NCBI GenBank assembly: GCA_025175895.1 | Contig: CM045990.1 | Location: forward strand, 44,202,658 to 44,266,657 | Source of the DNA: Wurfbainia villosa | Taxonomy: Eukaryota; Streptophyta; Magnoliopsida; Zingiberales; Zingiberaceae | Length of the DNA stretch: 64,000 nucleotides | Direction of reading: 5' to 3' | Shown: in pieces, positions 55,296 to 64,000 of the stretch | How positions within the stretch are numbered: the stretch's first letter is position 1 | Layout of the letters: every line of letters begins with the position of its first letter | Made by a program: the position numbers and the translations under genes | The notes under the pieces: generated by a model | Databases searched by the model: none | Told to the model about the DNA's origin: nothing | The model's input: only the letters and a program-made list of their open reading frames with translations

Positions 55296-58200
55296 TCTAT
55301 TTCTTCTACATGGGTATTAGATACCGGATGTGCATCTCACATTTGTACTAATGTGCAGGGACTGAGAAATAGTAGAATAATGGCAAAGGGTGAAGTGGAC
55401 CTACGAGTAGGCAATGGCGCAAAAGTTGCTGCTGTAGCTGTAGGAACATATTCTTTGTCTTTGCCCACTGGGCTTATCTTAGAACTAGAGGAGTGCTTCT
55501 ATGTACCCGCATTAACAAAGAACATAATTTCTGTATCTTGTTTAGACAAGAAAAACTTTTCTTTTATAATAAAGGACAAATGTTGTTCCATTTATTTAAA
55601 TGAAATGTTCTATTGTAATGCACCACTTATGAATGGTCTCTATGTTCTAGATTTAGATAACCCAATTTATAACGTAAATACCAAATGGTTCAAATCGAAT
55701 GATTTGAACCAGACATATCTCTGGCACTGTCGCCTAGGTCACATAAATGAAAAACGCATATCCCAACTCCATAAAGATGGATTATTGGACTCATTTGATT
55801 TTGAATCATATGAGGTATGCGAGTCTTGTATTTTAGGAAAGATGACTAAAACTCCATTTAGTGGACATGGCGAGAGAGCGACGGACTTGTTAGGACTCAT
55901 ACATACTGATGTATGTGGCCCTTTCAATGTCGAAGCCAGAGGAGGCTATAAGTACTTTATTACTTTCACTGATGAGATAAGTAGATTTGGCTACTTATAT
56001 TTGATGAGACATAAGTCAGAATCCTTTGAAAAGTTCAAAGAATTCAAGAATGAAGTACAAAACCAACTTGGTAAGCGTATTAAGCTACTTCGATCGATCG
56101 AGGTGGTGAATACCTTAGTCAAGAGTTTCGTGATCACCGGCCGAGTGTGGATAATATCCCAACTCACTCCACCGAACACCATAATGGAATGGTGTATCCG
56201 AGAGGAGAAATCGTGACTATTAGATATGGTACGATCAATGATGAGCCAGACCGATCTACCTACTTCCTTTGGGGTTTAGCTCTAGAGACACCGCTTTCAC
56301 ACTTAATCGCTCCATCAAAAGCAGAGAAAAGACACCATATATATGGATGGACGAAGAGTCCCAAAATGTCTTTTATAAAGATTTGGGGTTGTGAAGCTTA
56401 CGTTAGACGCCAAGTCTCGATAAACTAGGACCCAAATCGATAAGTGTTATTTTGTAGGATATCCCAAGGAAACTAAGGGATATTACTTTTACAATCCCAC
56501 ACTTGGCAAGGTGTTTGTTGTTGAAATGTTGTCTTTCTAGAAAGAGAATTTATTTCTAGAAATACTAGTGGAGTAAAATTCATCTTGAAGAAGTTCAAGA
56601 TGATGATAACACTAAGGCTTCGATGGAAAATGAACAGCACCACAAAGTGTTGTGGATGAGGAATTTGTTGCCCAAAGAGTTGTGGAGCAAACACTGCTCA
56701 AGTAGACCAACCTCTTCGAGATCTAATAGGATCCGACAACCCGAGAGATATTCTTTTCTCTGACCGACAACGGTGAAGTATTGCTTGTCGATCTTGGACG
56801 AGCCTACATCCTATCAAGAAGCTATGATGAGCCCAGATTCCGAGAAATGGCTAGAGGCCATGAGATCCGAAATGGAATCCATGTACACTAACCAAGTATG
56901 GACTTTGGTTGATCCACCTGAAGGGGTAAGACCCATTGGGTGTAAGTGAGTCTTTAAAGTAAAGACTGACATGGATGGTAATAAGCATACCTATAAAGGT
57001 AGATTGGTGGCTAAAGGATTCAAACAAATTCATGGTATTGACTATGAAGAAACCTTTTCACCAGTTGCGATGCTTAAATCCATTCGGATCATACTTGCTA
57101 TTGCAGCCTACCATGATTATGAGATCTGGCAGATGGATGTCAAAACCGCTTTTCTGAATGGAAAGCTACTCGAGGATGTGTACATGACATAACCTGAGGG
57201 TTTTGAAGATCCAAAGCATCCTGGAAAGGTATGCAAACTGCAAAGGTCCATTTATGGACTAAAGCAAGCCTCTCGAAGCTGGAATCTTCGATTCGATGAT
57301 GCAATCAAAGAGTTTGGTTTCATCAAGAATGAAGATGAGCCTTGTGTCTACAAGAGAAATAGTGGGAGCAAAGTTGTATTTCTTGTCTTGTATGTAGATG
57401 ACATACTTCTCATCGGAAATGATATTCCCTCACTCCAAATCTGTGAAGATGTGGTTAGGAATTGTTTCTCGATGAAGGACTTAGTGAAGCCGCTATATTC
57501 TAGGCATCAAGATCTATAGAGATAGATCTAGAAGATTACTTGGCCTAAGTCGAGTACATACATTGATAAAGTGCTAGATCGCTTTGCTATGCAAAATTCT
57601 AAGAAAGGGTTTCGCTTCATCACATGGTGTGAGTCTTTCAAGACTCAATGTCCTCTTCTAAGGAGGAGAGAGATCGCATGGATAAGATCCTTTATGCATC
57701 GCCTATAGGGTCTATCATGTACGCCATGCTTTGTACTGTCCTCCGACGCCTCGTGATGCTTTGAGCATGACGAGTAGATACTCGGATCGGTGAAAGTCAC
57801 TGGATAGCATCAAAAATATTCTTAAGTACTTACGAAGAATGAAAGAATATTTCGATATTTGAGGCACGAGGAGCTAATCGTAAAGGGTTACAGTGATGCA
57901 AGCTTCCAAATGCATAAGGATGACTATAGATCGCAATCGAGTACGTGTTTTGCTCGAATGGTGGAGCCGTGAGTGGAAGAGTTCAAAGCAGACACGCTTG
58001 CCGATTCTACAACAGAAGTATATTGCAAAGATCCGATGCAAAGAAAGGAGGTTGTTTGGCTCCGCAAGTTCATCAGTGAACTTGGGGTAGTTCCTAGCAT
58101 TGCAGATCCAATAGACCTCTATTGTGACAACAATGGGGCTATTGCACAGGCTAAGGAACCTCGATCACATCAGCAGACCAAACACATACTGCGGCGCTTC

Positions 58201-58359
58201 CATCTCATTCGAGAGATCATCGATAGAGGAGATGTGAGGATATGTAGAGTACCGACAGAAGCTAACATCGCAGATCCATTGACCAAGGCTTTGGCACAGA
58301 GGAAGCATGATGGTCACACTAGGTCACTAGGTATTAGATATCATAGTGATTGGTACTAG
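55296..58359 (+). pseudogene. pol: E pol: protease, integrase, RT, RNase H in fragments
   Basis: Protease D-T-G is intact at 55320-55328 (WVLDTGCASHICT). Integrase starts with LWHCRLGHINEKRI and CESCILGKMTKTPF and is open to about 56090, where a frameshift breaks the second catalytic aspartate region. Short pieces in other frames follow (56147-56428, including KMSFIKIWGCEAYV). RT is readable from about 56830, with KGRLVAKGFKQIHG and QMDVKTAFLNGK in 56971-57192. After a TAA at 57190-57192 it continues with YGLKQASRSWN and YVDD at 57391-57402. RNase H, 57973-58359, has DPIDLYCDNNGAIAQAKEPR and ADPLTKALAQRKH. Unlike A, decay here is mainly by small indels. Confidence 0.87.
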
Positions 58360-58373
58360 TGCTAGTGGGAGAT

Positions 58374-59805
58374 TGTTAGTTATAGCCCTAGAACCAATCA
58401 TGTGATGGTTGAATAGGGAACATGTTGTATCATATTCTATAAAGGCAAAGGATTGGTTATTATATTTACATCTTGCTTGTGCCAGCTAATTTAAATATAA
58501 TAATGCCCTAGAAAAGTAGGTTCTTATCTACAGCACATCAATTGGCAGAATTGATTATGAGAGGCTGTAGAGAACACTTTCCTAAATGTTCCTAGTCGAG
58601 TATTAATATGCAAGGGCAATATTAATACATAAAGACTAGCATGTAGGTCAATTGATGACTTGATCTCACAAGTCATGGATATATGATATCAAGTTGACAC
58701 ATGGGTATATATTGGAGAATATATACTGAACTGACCCGCCATGAGAAAGTTTCATGGATCGTTATATGAGTGTCATAAACTTTCTCATGTGACTATTGGT
58801 ATGAATAGTCCTTAGACCTGAAGTCACTACGGTTCCCTACATAAGGAGTTATGTACTTTGGTATCGTCAAACGTCACCCGTAACAGGGTGGATCCACTGC
58901 CAACGTTATGAGAGCCTATAGGGTCACACACAAAGAGCATGATAATTAGAGGAATTAGAGTATTCTAGTTTGACTAGAATAATTTGGGAATAAGCTTAAG
59001 TACAAAATGGTTTTTGGACTTTAAGCTTAATGAGAATTTTAGCTAATTGATTTAATGAGATTAATTCAATATGTTACCTTATTGATTTAATAAAATTAAT
59101 TCAATATGATAACATAAGCTTAATTGAATTAATAAGATTAATTCAACATGCATGAATGCCACATAAGAATGCCACATAAGCATGCCACCTAAGCATCCAC
59201 CTAAGCTAGTTAAGGTGGAAGGAAACAAAATGGTTTTGTCTCCTTAAGTGGCCGGCCAAACAAGGATATGTCTCAATGCAATGGATTGCATTGAATGTGT
59301 GGAGGTGAAAGGGTTTTTCCAACCCTATAAAAGACACCTCAAGTGGCCGGCCAAAAGAGTGCATTGGCTTTTGTTGTTGGTGGAAGCTTTGGTTGTGTTA
59401 GTGGTGAGAAAGCTTGGTGGAAGCTTTGGTTGTGTGGGTTTGTGAGTGTAGGCTAGCAAGAAGAGGAGTCTTCTTCTTCCTTTCTCCTTTTCCCTCTCTT
59501 CCTCTCCTTTAGGGACTTCTCTAGCAAGAAGTAAAGGAGAGCTCTTCTAGTTTTCCTTTTGTGAGACAAGAGCGTGCTCGTGTGGATACGTATAGAGGCA
59601 CGGACACTTGAACGTGCTAAAGATCCAACAAATCGAAAGGAAAAGCGGGATTAACAAGGGCACGCAACAAAGGTAATCCTCTCCTATAAGATAGGTTTGG
59701 TTTAGAGAAATTTATTTTATACGAGTTTGCTTTCGCATGGATCACTTGGAAGGGATCCTATTTTCCGTTGCGCATATGCCATTTGGCATACGAGATTTCC
59801 CTACA
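58374..59805 (+). repeat. 3' LTR of E
   Basis: 1432 bp, near-identical to the 5' LTR except for a deletion of about 400 bp at 58890 and short indels. TATA box at 59326-59332. Confidence 0.92.
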
Positions 59806-59810
59806 CTAAC

Positions 59811-60489
59811 ATGTTCTAACTCAACACAAATTACTCCCTAGTCCTAGAATCACAGAATCTACTCCATGAATGTGAGGAAAGAAACACAAGGCATTGTCAA
59901 ATTCAAATATACAAGATAAAGCATGGTAAGAATATAGATTACAATGCGTTGAGGCTCTTCTCTTGGCGTTGAGGTGCAGAATTTGGATCTTGAGCGACTT
60001 CCTTCCTTCCCGTTGTGAGTTTCCGGTGCTTTTTAGGGTACCAGTGTGTCGTCTCGGCCATCGGGCCTCCCCCTAGGGTTTGGGCATGACTTTCTTTATA
60101 TAGATATCAGGTCGTCTCTTCACGAAATCCGAAAAAAGACCTAATCGCGCCAAAATGTTGGGCTGCCACACGATCGTGTGTTTCCACATGGCCAGGCCGT
60201 GTGCGACCCTATGGTGGCCAAACTCGAGCCTCATACATAGCCGTGTGTAGCCACATGCCCTGGTCGTGTTCCCTACTACATCCAGCTGCCAAATGCTCTT
60301 TTTCACTCCGAAAGTATGTCGTTTTCCCCATGAAATACTATCCTGTACACAAAAGTATAAATATCTGATCTCCAAACTAGAAAACAGGAAATGCATACAA
60401 AACAAAGTAAAATATGCATGAAACAAACATAAAATGAAATGATGTGAGCAAAAACTACTCCTAAAATCCTATATGTTTTGCTCACATCA
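59811..60489 (-). repeat. 5' LTR of D, outer part
   Basis: Continues after E and ends TTTTGCTCACATCA; aligns with 39380-40063. Followed by C LTR sequence beginning GTAGTCGACTG. Confidence 0.9.
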
Positions 60490-61160
60490 GTAGTCGACTG
60501 TTGCACCATCAGTCGACTGCTGAAGGTGGTCGCAGGCACAGGAGATTTGAAAGTTGACTGATCGACTGGATCACTTGACTAATGGCTCTATTAGTCAACT
60601 AATGGGCATGATCAGTCGACTGATTAGGGAGTCATTGGCTGAATGCCAACGTGGATGAAGTCATTGTGAGGCAACGACTACAGCGACAATTGACTAATGG
60701 CTGCATCAGTCGACTTCTCGTTGCCCAACGGGAAGATTGGCCTCTTACCTATAAGAAGAGGCCTTGGGTGCTCTTGGGAGGCTAATGTTTAACTCCTAAA
60801 CTTCTCCCAACTGCCCAACACATTTTAACACTCCTCTTCTTGTGTTTATTTCAATCTTATTGTAAGAGGGAGTGATTTGTGTAAGAAGGTTTACATCCAC
60901 CTTGAAGGAGAGACTAGTGGATTATTGAGGGAGTGATTCGCCTTACGAATCATCCGTAGACTATCGGCATGGGCCGTGAACCACGTTACATCTTCGTCCT
61001 AGCATTTGCTTCTCTTTACTTGTTGTATTTGCTTAATTGTCTTTATTGTTAGTATTTTAGCTGCACTAACTTCGATTGTAGACCATTAAGATGCGAGAGA
61101 ATTCCATCGTACACATCGAGGGTTATTCACCCCCTCTAGCTGGGCCACGATCCTCCAACA
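60490..61160 (+). repeat. 3' LTR of C, right part
   Basis: Resumes in the palindrome cluster (GTAGTCGACTGTTGCACC) and ends GATCCTCCAACA, followed by TSD TTTGG at 61161-61165. TATAAG at 60750-60755. Confidence 0.9.
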
Positions 61161-61165
61161 TTTGG

Positions 61166-61509
61166 GTCACAAACCTAATCCCAAGAAGACCTACCATGAT
61201 GTTCCATTCAATTATGGAACAATATATAGGTCTAGGAAAACCAAGGTTAATAGGGAAGTCATCCTTAAGGTTAACCAAGGTAGGTGTCTAGTGACTAAGG
61301 TTTCAAGGAAACCTAAGGAAGCCACTAAGAAGGTTACAAGGGGAGTTACCCTTAGAGTTAACCAAGGAAAGATCCAAATGTCAAAGGCTTCAAAGCCAAA
61401 AAGGGTCATTAGGAAGGCATCTAAGGAAGTTATCCCTAGTGAATACCTTGTTAATCCAAGGAGCTCAAATAGGTATTGGGTTCTTAGGAGCGTGATCGAT
61501 TCATGCTAG
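61166..61509 (+). pseudogene. gag: H gag, segment 3 (C-terminus)
   Basis: Continues segment 2 in frame after removal of C and one TTTGG copy. It encodes GHKPNPKKTYHDVPFNYGTI, a basic region with repeated KVTRG/RVNQG pieces, and the end EYLVNPRSSNRYWVLRSVIDSC with TAG at 61507-61509. The EYLVNP..N.YW end matches the C Gag end and the position just before protease in B. It has no internal stop. With segments 1 and 2 it completes a 528-residue product. No pol follows. Confidence 0.85.
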
Positions 61510-62087
61510 ATGAGTTAGAGTGTGTCAACCCTAAGTGGATGGGTAGTTAACGTAACCATAGTAGAGTTGACACTTTAGGATGTGCCAATGTGTTTTTGAG
61601 TAGTTTGAATATTAATCAAATTGGCAAAATTAGGGTTAGAGGTTGTGGTGTGCTATATTCGATTTTCGCACACTTGGTAGAGTTGGTTAATATGAAAAAA
61701 TAAACTTAATTCTATCAAATGACAACTAATATTAAAATCTAGGTATACCTATACCTTTACCTTTTATTTGTCATGCTTTGATTGCCATTTACTATGTCAT
61801 GACATCATATTTATTTTTAATCATAAAAATGCCATGATTTATGCTTAGGAATGTCATGTTATGTTTAAGTTAGAATCACATACCATGACATCATGATTAT
61901 TGGCACATGCTTATTAATGCTATCAATTATGCCATAATCATCACTCATGCATTAAATAAAATTCAGTTAAGGATAATGGCATGATTTGAAGTTCCATGTA
62001 TAAGGGAATCAAATAGAGTTGCCTAGCATATGCATGAAACTCTAAATAACCAAAACCCATATCTCACAAGAACTCTTGACTTGTATG
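61510..62087 (+). other. 3' non-coding region of H, first part
   Basis: AT-rich; begins like the same region of C (AGTGTGTCAACCCTAAGT against AGATAGTCAACC). No protease or other pol motif. Interrupted by S at 62088. Confidence 0.65.
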
Positions 62088-63575
62088 TGTTAGGGCAATC
62101 AACCCATGTATGGTTTGATTTTGATGTGTGTGGCAAAGGTTTAAGTTAGGTTGTTTCGTTGTGATTTGATATGTGTGTTGAAGTCGTGTAGGACTTAGTA
62201 ATTCACACAAATGTTGGCTTGATGAAAGTATTGGTGGGTTCACCATCTCATGGCTCGGGTCCTTGAGTCGGTGAAGGATGGCATTGCGGAAGCCGTGCGT
62301 TTGGTGCATCCGAGGGACCTCCGGGCGAGGAGCATTGGAGTGAAGCCAAAGGAAGAAGACTTCAGGGAGAGACGCGAAGGATGGCATTGTGAAGGCGCAT
62401 GCTTAGTGCATCCGAGGGACGTGGCCGGTCAAAGAGAGATTCGAGGCGAGGGACTCCAAGGGAGATGAGAGTGAGCGATTGTAACCCAGGATAGGGTAGC
62501 TCATAGGTGAACTTGGCTGAATGGCTAAGTCAAGAGTCGGATGCTCAAACTTAAGGTTTGAAGTTTTACCAGACAAGTCAGATGCTCAAACTTATGTTTG
62601 AGGTTTTACCCGATGTTTGGTTAAGTCGGATGCTCAAACATGAGTTTGAGGTTTCTTCCCGACGATTCAAAGTGTCGGATGGTCAAACTCAGGTTTGAGG
62701 TTTACTCGACGGTCAAATGCTCAAACAAATATTTGTTTGAGGTTTTATCCAACACCAGTTGACTGATATAGATATCAGTCGACTACTTTGGGTCGATGGC
62801 ACTCAACTGGTGCTCGAACGGTGTTTGACTGATGGCCTTCTGGCCCAGAAGTCGACTAATAGGCTTTGACAGTCGACAACTACACCATCAATCGACTGAC
62901 AAGGGATGACAATCGGCTGATCAAGGTGGTCGCAGGCACAGAGGGTTTGAGAGTTGATTGATCGCCTGGATCACTCGACTGATGGCTCTATCAGTCGACT
63001 AATTGGCATGATCAGTCGACTGATGAGGGAGCCATTGGCTGGACGCCAACATGGATGAAGCTGTTATGAGACACGACTACAGCAACAGCCAACTGATGGC
63101 TATATCAGTCGACTGCTCGCTTCCCAACGAGAAGAATGACCTCTTCCCTATAAGAAGAGGCCTTGGGTCACTTGGGGAGGTTAACGTTCATGCTCCCAAT
63201 TATCCCCTAAGTGCTCCACACGATTCCTACTCCTTCTCCTTGCTTTTAATTCAATCCTATTGTAAGAAGGAGTGTTTGTTGTAAGAAGGTTTACCTCCAC
63301 CTTGCTTTGGGAAAATGAGAGATCTAGTGGATTAGATTGAGGGGTGATTCACTTGAACGAATCGATCATGGATTAGTGGCAAGGGCCATGAACCACGTTA
63401 CATTCATGTGTTCGAGTTTCCATCTTCTTCCTTCTTGTATTTTATCTTAATTGTTTTATTTAGCTCTATATTTCCACTGCACTAACTTTACTTAGACAAA
63501 TCAAGACACGAACGAATGCCATCGTCTACGAATTGGGTTATTCAACCCCTCTAGCTGGCCATCGATCCTCCAACA
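62088..63575 (+). mobile_element. Solo LTR S of the C family
   Basis: 1488 bp, TGTTAGGGCAATCAACCC to GATCCTCCAACA, aligned with the C LTRs. TSD GTATG at 62083-62087 and 63576-63580, with no internal region. It carries five hairpin units (62533-62760), palindromes GTCGACTG and variants (62755-63115), and TATAAG at 63149-63154. Confidence 0.92.
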
Positions 63576-64000
63576 GTATGTGTTTCATACACTTAGATAC
63601 AAGTGAGATGTTAGGAGAATGAATTTAAGGTTTTAAAATCATTTCAAAACCATTTTGACAAACCTTGGTGAAGTCTATCTTTTGATAGCAATCACCATTG
63701 AATGAGGTGATACAAAGTAGGGCCAAACATTGAAATTTTCAAGTGTTTTGAACTTTGTGTCAATCTCACTCATTTATGGGTATTTTATTTTCTAAATATT
63801 TTTCACCCATAATGTTTATTATAAGTAATGTACGTATGAATTTTTAAAATTTTCAAATTACGTATATTTACTTATGAATTTTAAAATTTGGATTCAGAAC
63901 CCTGATTTCTATAGAATGTAGAAATCAGTCGACTGTCATGGATGACAGTTGATTGGCATCAAGGGAAATCGACTGGTAGCTGAGAGAGTCGATTGCCCAT
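63576..64000 (+). other. 3' non-coding region of H, second part
   Basis: Continues H after S. AT-rich; a stretch resembles 34060-34340 of C. Near the edge CAGTCGACTG and relatives appear (63926-63995). No gene. Confidence 0.65.

Larger units (their letters stand above)
51457..59805 (+). mobile_element. Copia element E (Ty1/copia), inserted in the D 5' LTR
   Basis: 5' LTR 51457-53287, primer site 53288-53299, gag, pol, polypurine tract (AGTGGGAGAT, 58364-58373), 3' LTR 58374-59805. TSD CTAAC at 51452-51456 and 59806-59810. The LTRs start TGTTAGTTATAGCCC and end TTTCCTACA or TTTCCCTACA. Many small deletions and stops break gag-pol. Its protein set resembles A more than the Sireviruses. Confidence 0.9.
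35399..60489 (-). mobile_element. Athila-2 (D): pol-less Athila-type element inserted in the C 3' LTR
   Basis: Minus-strand order: 5' LTR (60489-59811 and 51456-50740, split by E), primer site 50733-50716, gag C-terminal frame 50558-49590, conserved hairpin, ORF1 remnant 49364-48845, interruption by F, 3' non-coding region 40722-40064, 3' LTR (40063-39318 and 36059-35399, split by G). Flanks GCAGT (35394-35398) and GTAGT (60490-60494) are a TSD with one change. The rejoined LTRs are about 1.40 kb each. No protease, RT, RNase H or integrase is present. Confidence 0.85.
30409..61160 (+). mobile_element. Copia element C: gag-only Sirevirus derivative with complete ends
   Basis: 5' LTR 30409-31828, primer site 31831-31842, gag 31889-33549, non-coding 33550-34673, polypurine tract 34674-34687, 3' LTR 34688-35398 plus 60490-61160 (split by D). 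TSD TTTGG at 30404-30408 and 61161-61165. The internal region is only about 2.86 kb, holds gag but no protease, integrase, RT or RNase H, and is not cut by anything. A second member of the family is the solo LTR at 62088. Because the ends and TSD are intact, it transposed in this form or lost pol after insertion; the first is simpler. Confidence 0.88.
532..64000 (+). mobile_element. Host element H: gag-only Sirevirus-like copia element, interrupted by all other insertions
   Basis: H is the base layer. Its pieces in the window are LTR 532-1783, primer site 1786-1797, gag 1841-2179, gag 29505-30408, gag 61166-61509, and non-coding 3' sequence 61510-62087 and 63576-64000. The pieces join exactly when inserted elements and one TSD copy are removed: the gag frame stays open across both joins apart from stop codons, giving 529 codons. 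In B the pol frame begins within 20 bases of the gag end. In H there is no protease motif there and about 1 kb of AT-rich non-coding sequence follows, so H appears to lack pol. The right LTR is not reached. Confidence 0.75.

Noticed and set aside
1..64000. A host gene or new defence or metabolic system hidden between elements
   Set aside because: Once LTRs, internal regions and TSDs are assigned, no stretch remains outside retrotransposons.

Overview
The window is plant nuclear DNA made almost entirely of nested LTR retrotransposons. I find no host protein gene, rRNA, tRNA gene or CRISPR array. The evidence for a flowering plant is the combination of Sirevirus-type Ty1/copia elements (long Gag with DUF4219/UBN2, CCHC and coiled coil; a YVDD reverse transcriptase of that lineage; an initiator-Met tRNA primer site reading TGGTATCAGAGC), Athila-type Ty3/gypsy elements (tRNA-Asp primer site TGGCGCCGTTGCC, an ATHILA ORF-1 family gene downstream of pol) and a Del/Tekay-like LTR whose sense 3' end reads GGGGCGTGACA. 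A species cannot be named from this sequence.

The order of insertion can be read from 5-bp target-site duplications (TSDs). The base layer is a Sirevirus-like element, H (+ strand), whose LTR enters at position 532 and whose internal region runs off the right edge. Its gag is one reading frame cut into three pieces (1841-2179, 29505-30408, 61166-61509). Into H went: a minus-strand LTR at 1-531; copia element A (2180-29499, TSD AGAAG); copia element C (30409-61160, TSD TTTGG); and solo LTR S of the C family (62088-63575, TSD GTATG).

Left nest: A carries Athila-1 (5786-24678, minus, TSD GGGAG), which carries Sirevirus B (11768-19997, minus, TSD TTATC). B is the youngest-looking and most complete element, with a 538-codon gag and an 829-codon pol that has PR, INT and RT motifs intact. 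Right nest: the 3' LTR of C holds Athila-2, called D (35399-60489, minus, TSD GCAGT/GTAGT). D in turn holds a Del/Tekay-like solo LTR G (36060-39317, TSD ATAGA), an oppositely oriented Athila-3, called F (40723-48844, no TSD), and copia element E (51457-59805, TSD CTAAC).

Coding capacity is mostly broken. A keeps one Gag-Pol frame of 1306 codons with no frameshift but 13 internal stops. All three Athila copies lack a working reverse transcriptase: Athila-1 by an in-frame deletion of the RT core, D and F by loss of the whole RT/RNase H/INT block. H and C have a gag but no pol at all, so they look like trans-mobilised, gag-only Sirevirus derivatives. Most premature stops fit C-to-T change at CG or CHG sites, as expected for long-term cytosine methylation in a plant.

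The parts that stay recognisable in decayed copies are non-coding: short palindromes packed into the LTRs (CAGTCGACTG in Sireviruses, CACACGGCC..GGCCGTGTG in the Athila group), an array of hairpins in the C-family LTR, and two RNA-hairpin candidates in the Athila elements (before ORF1 and beside the polypurine tract). These are the best candidates for undescribed biology here.
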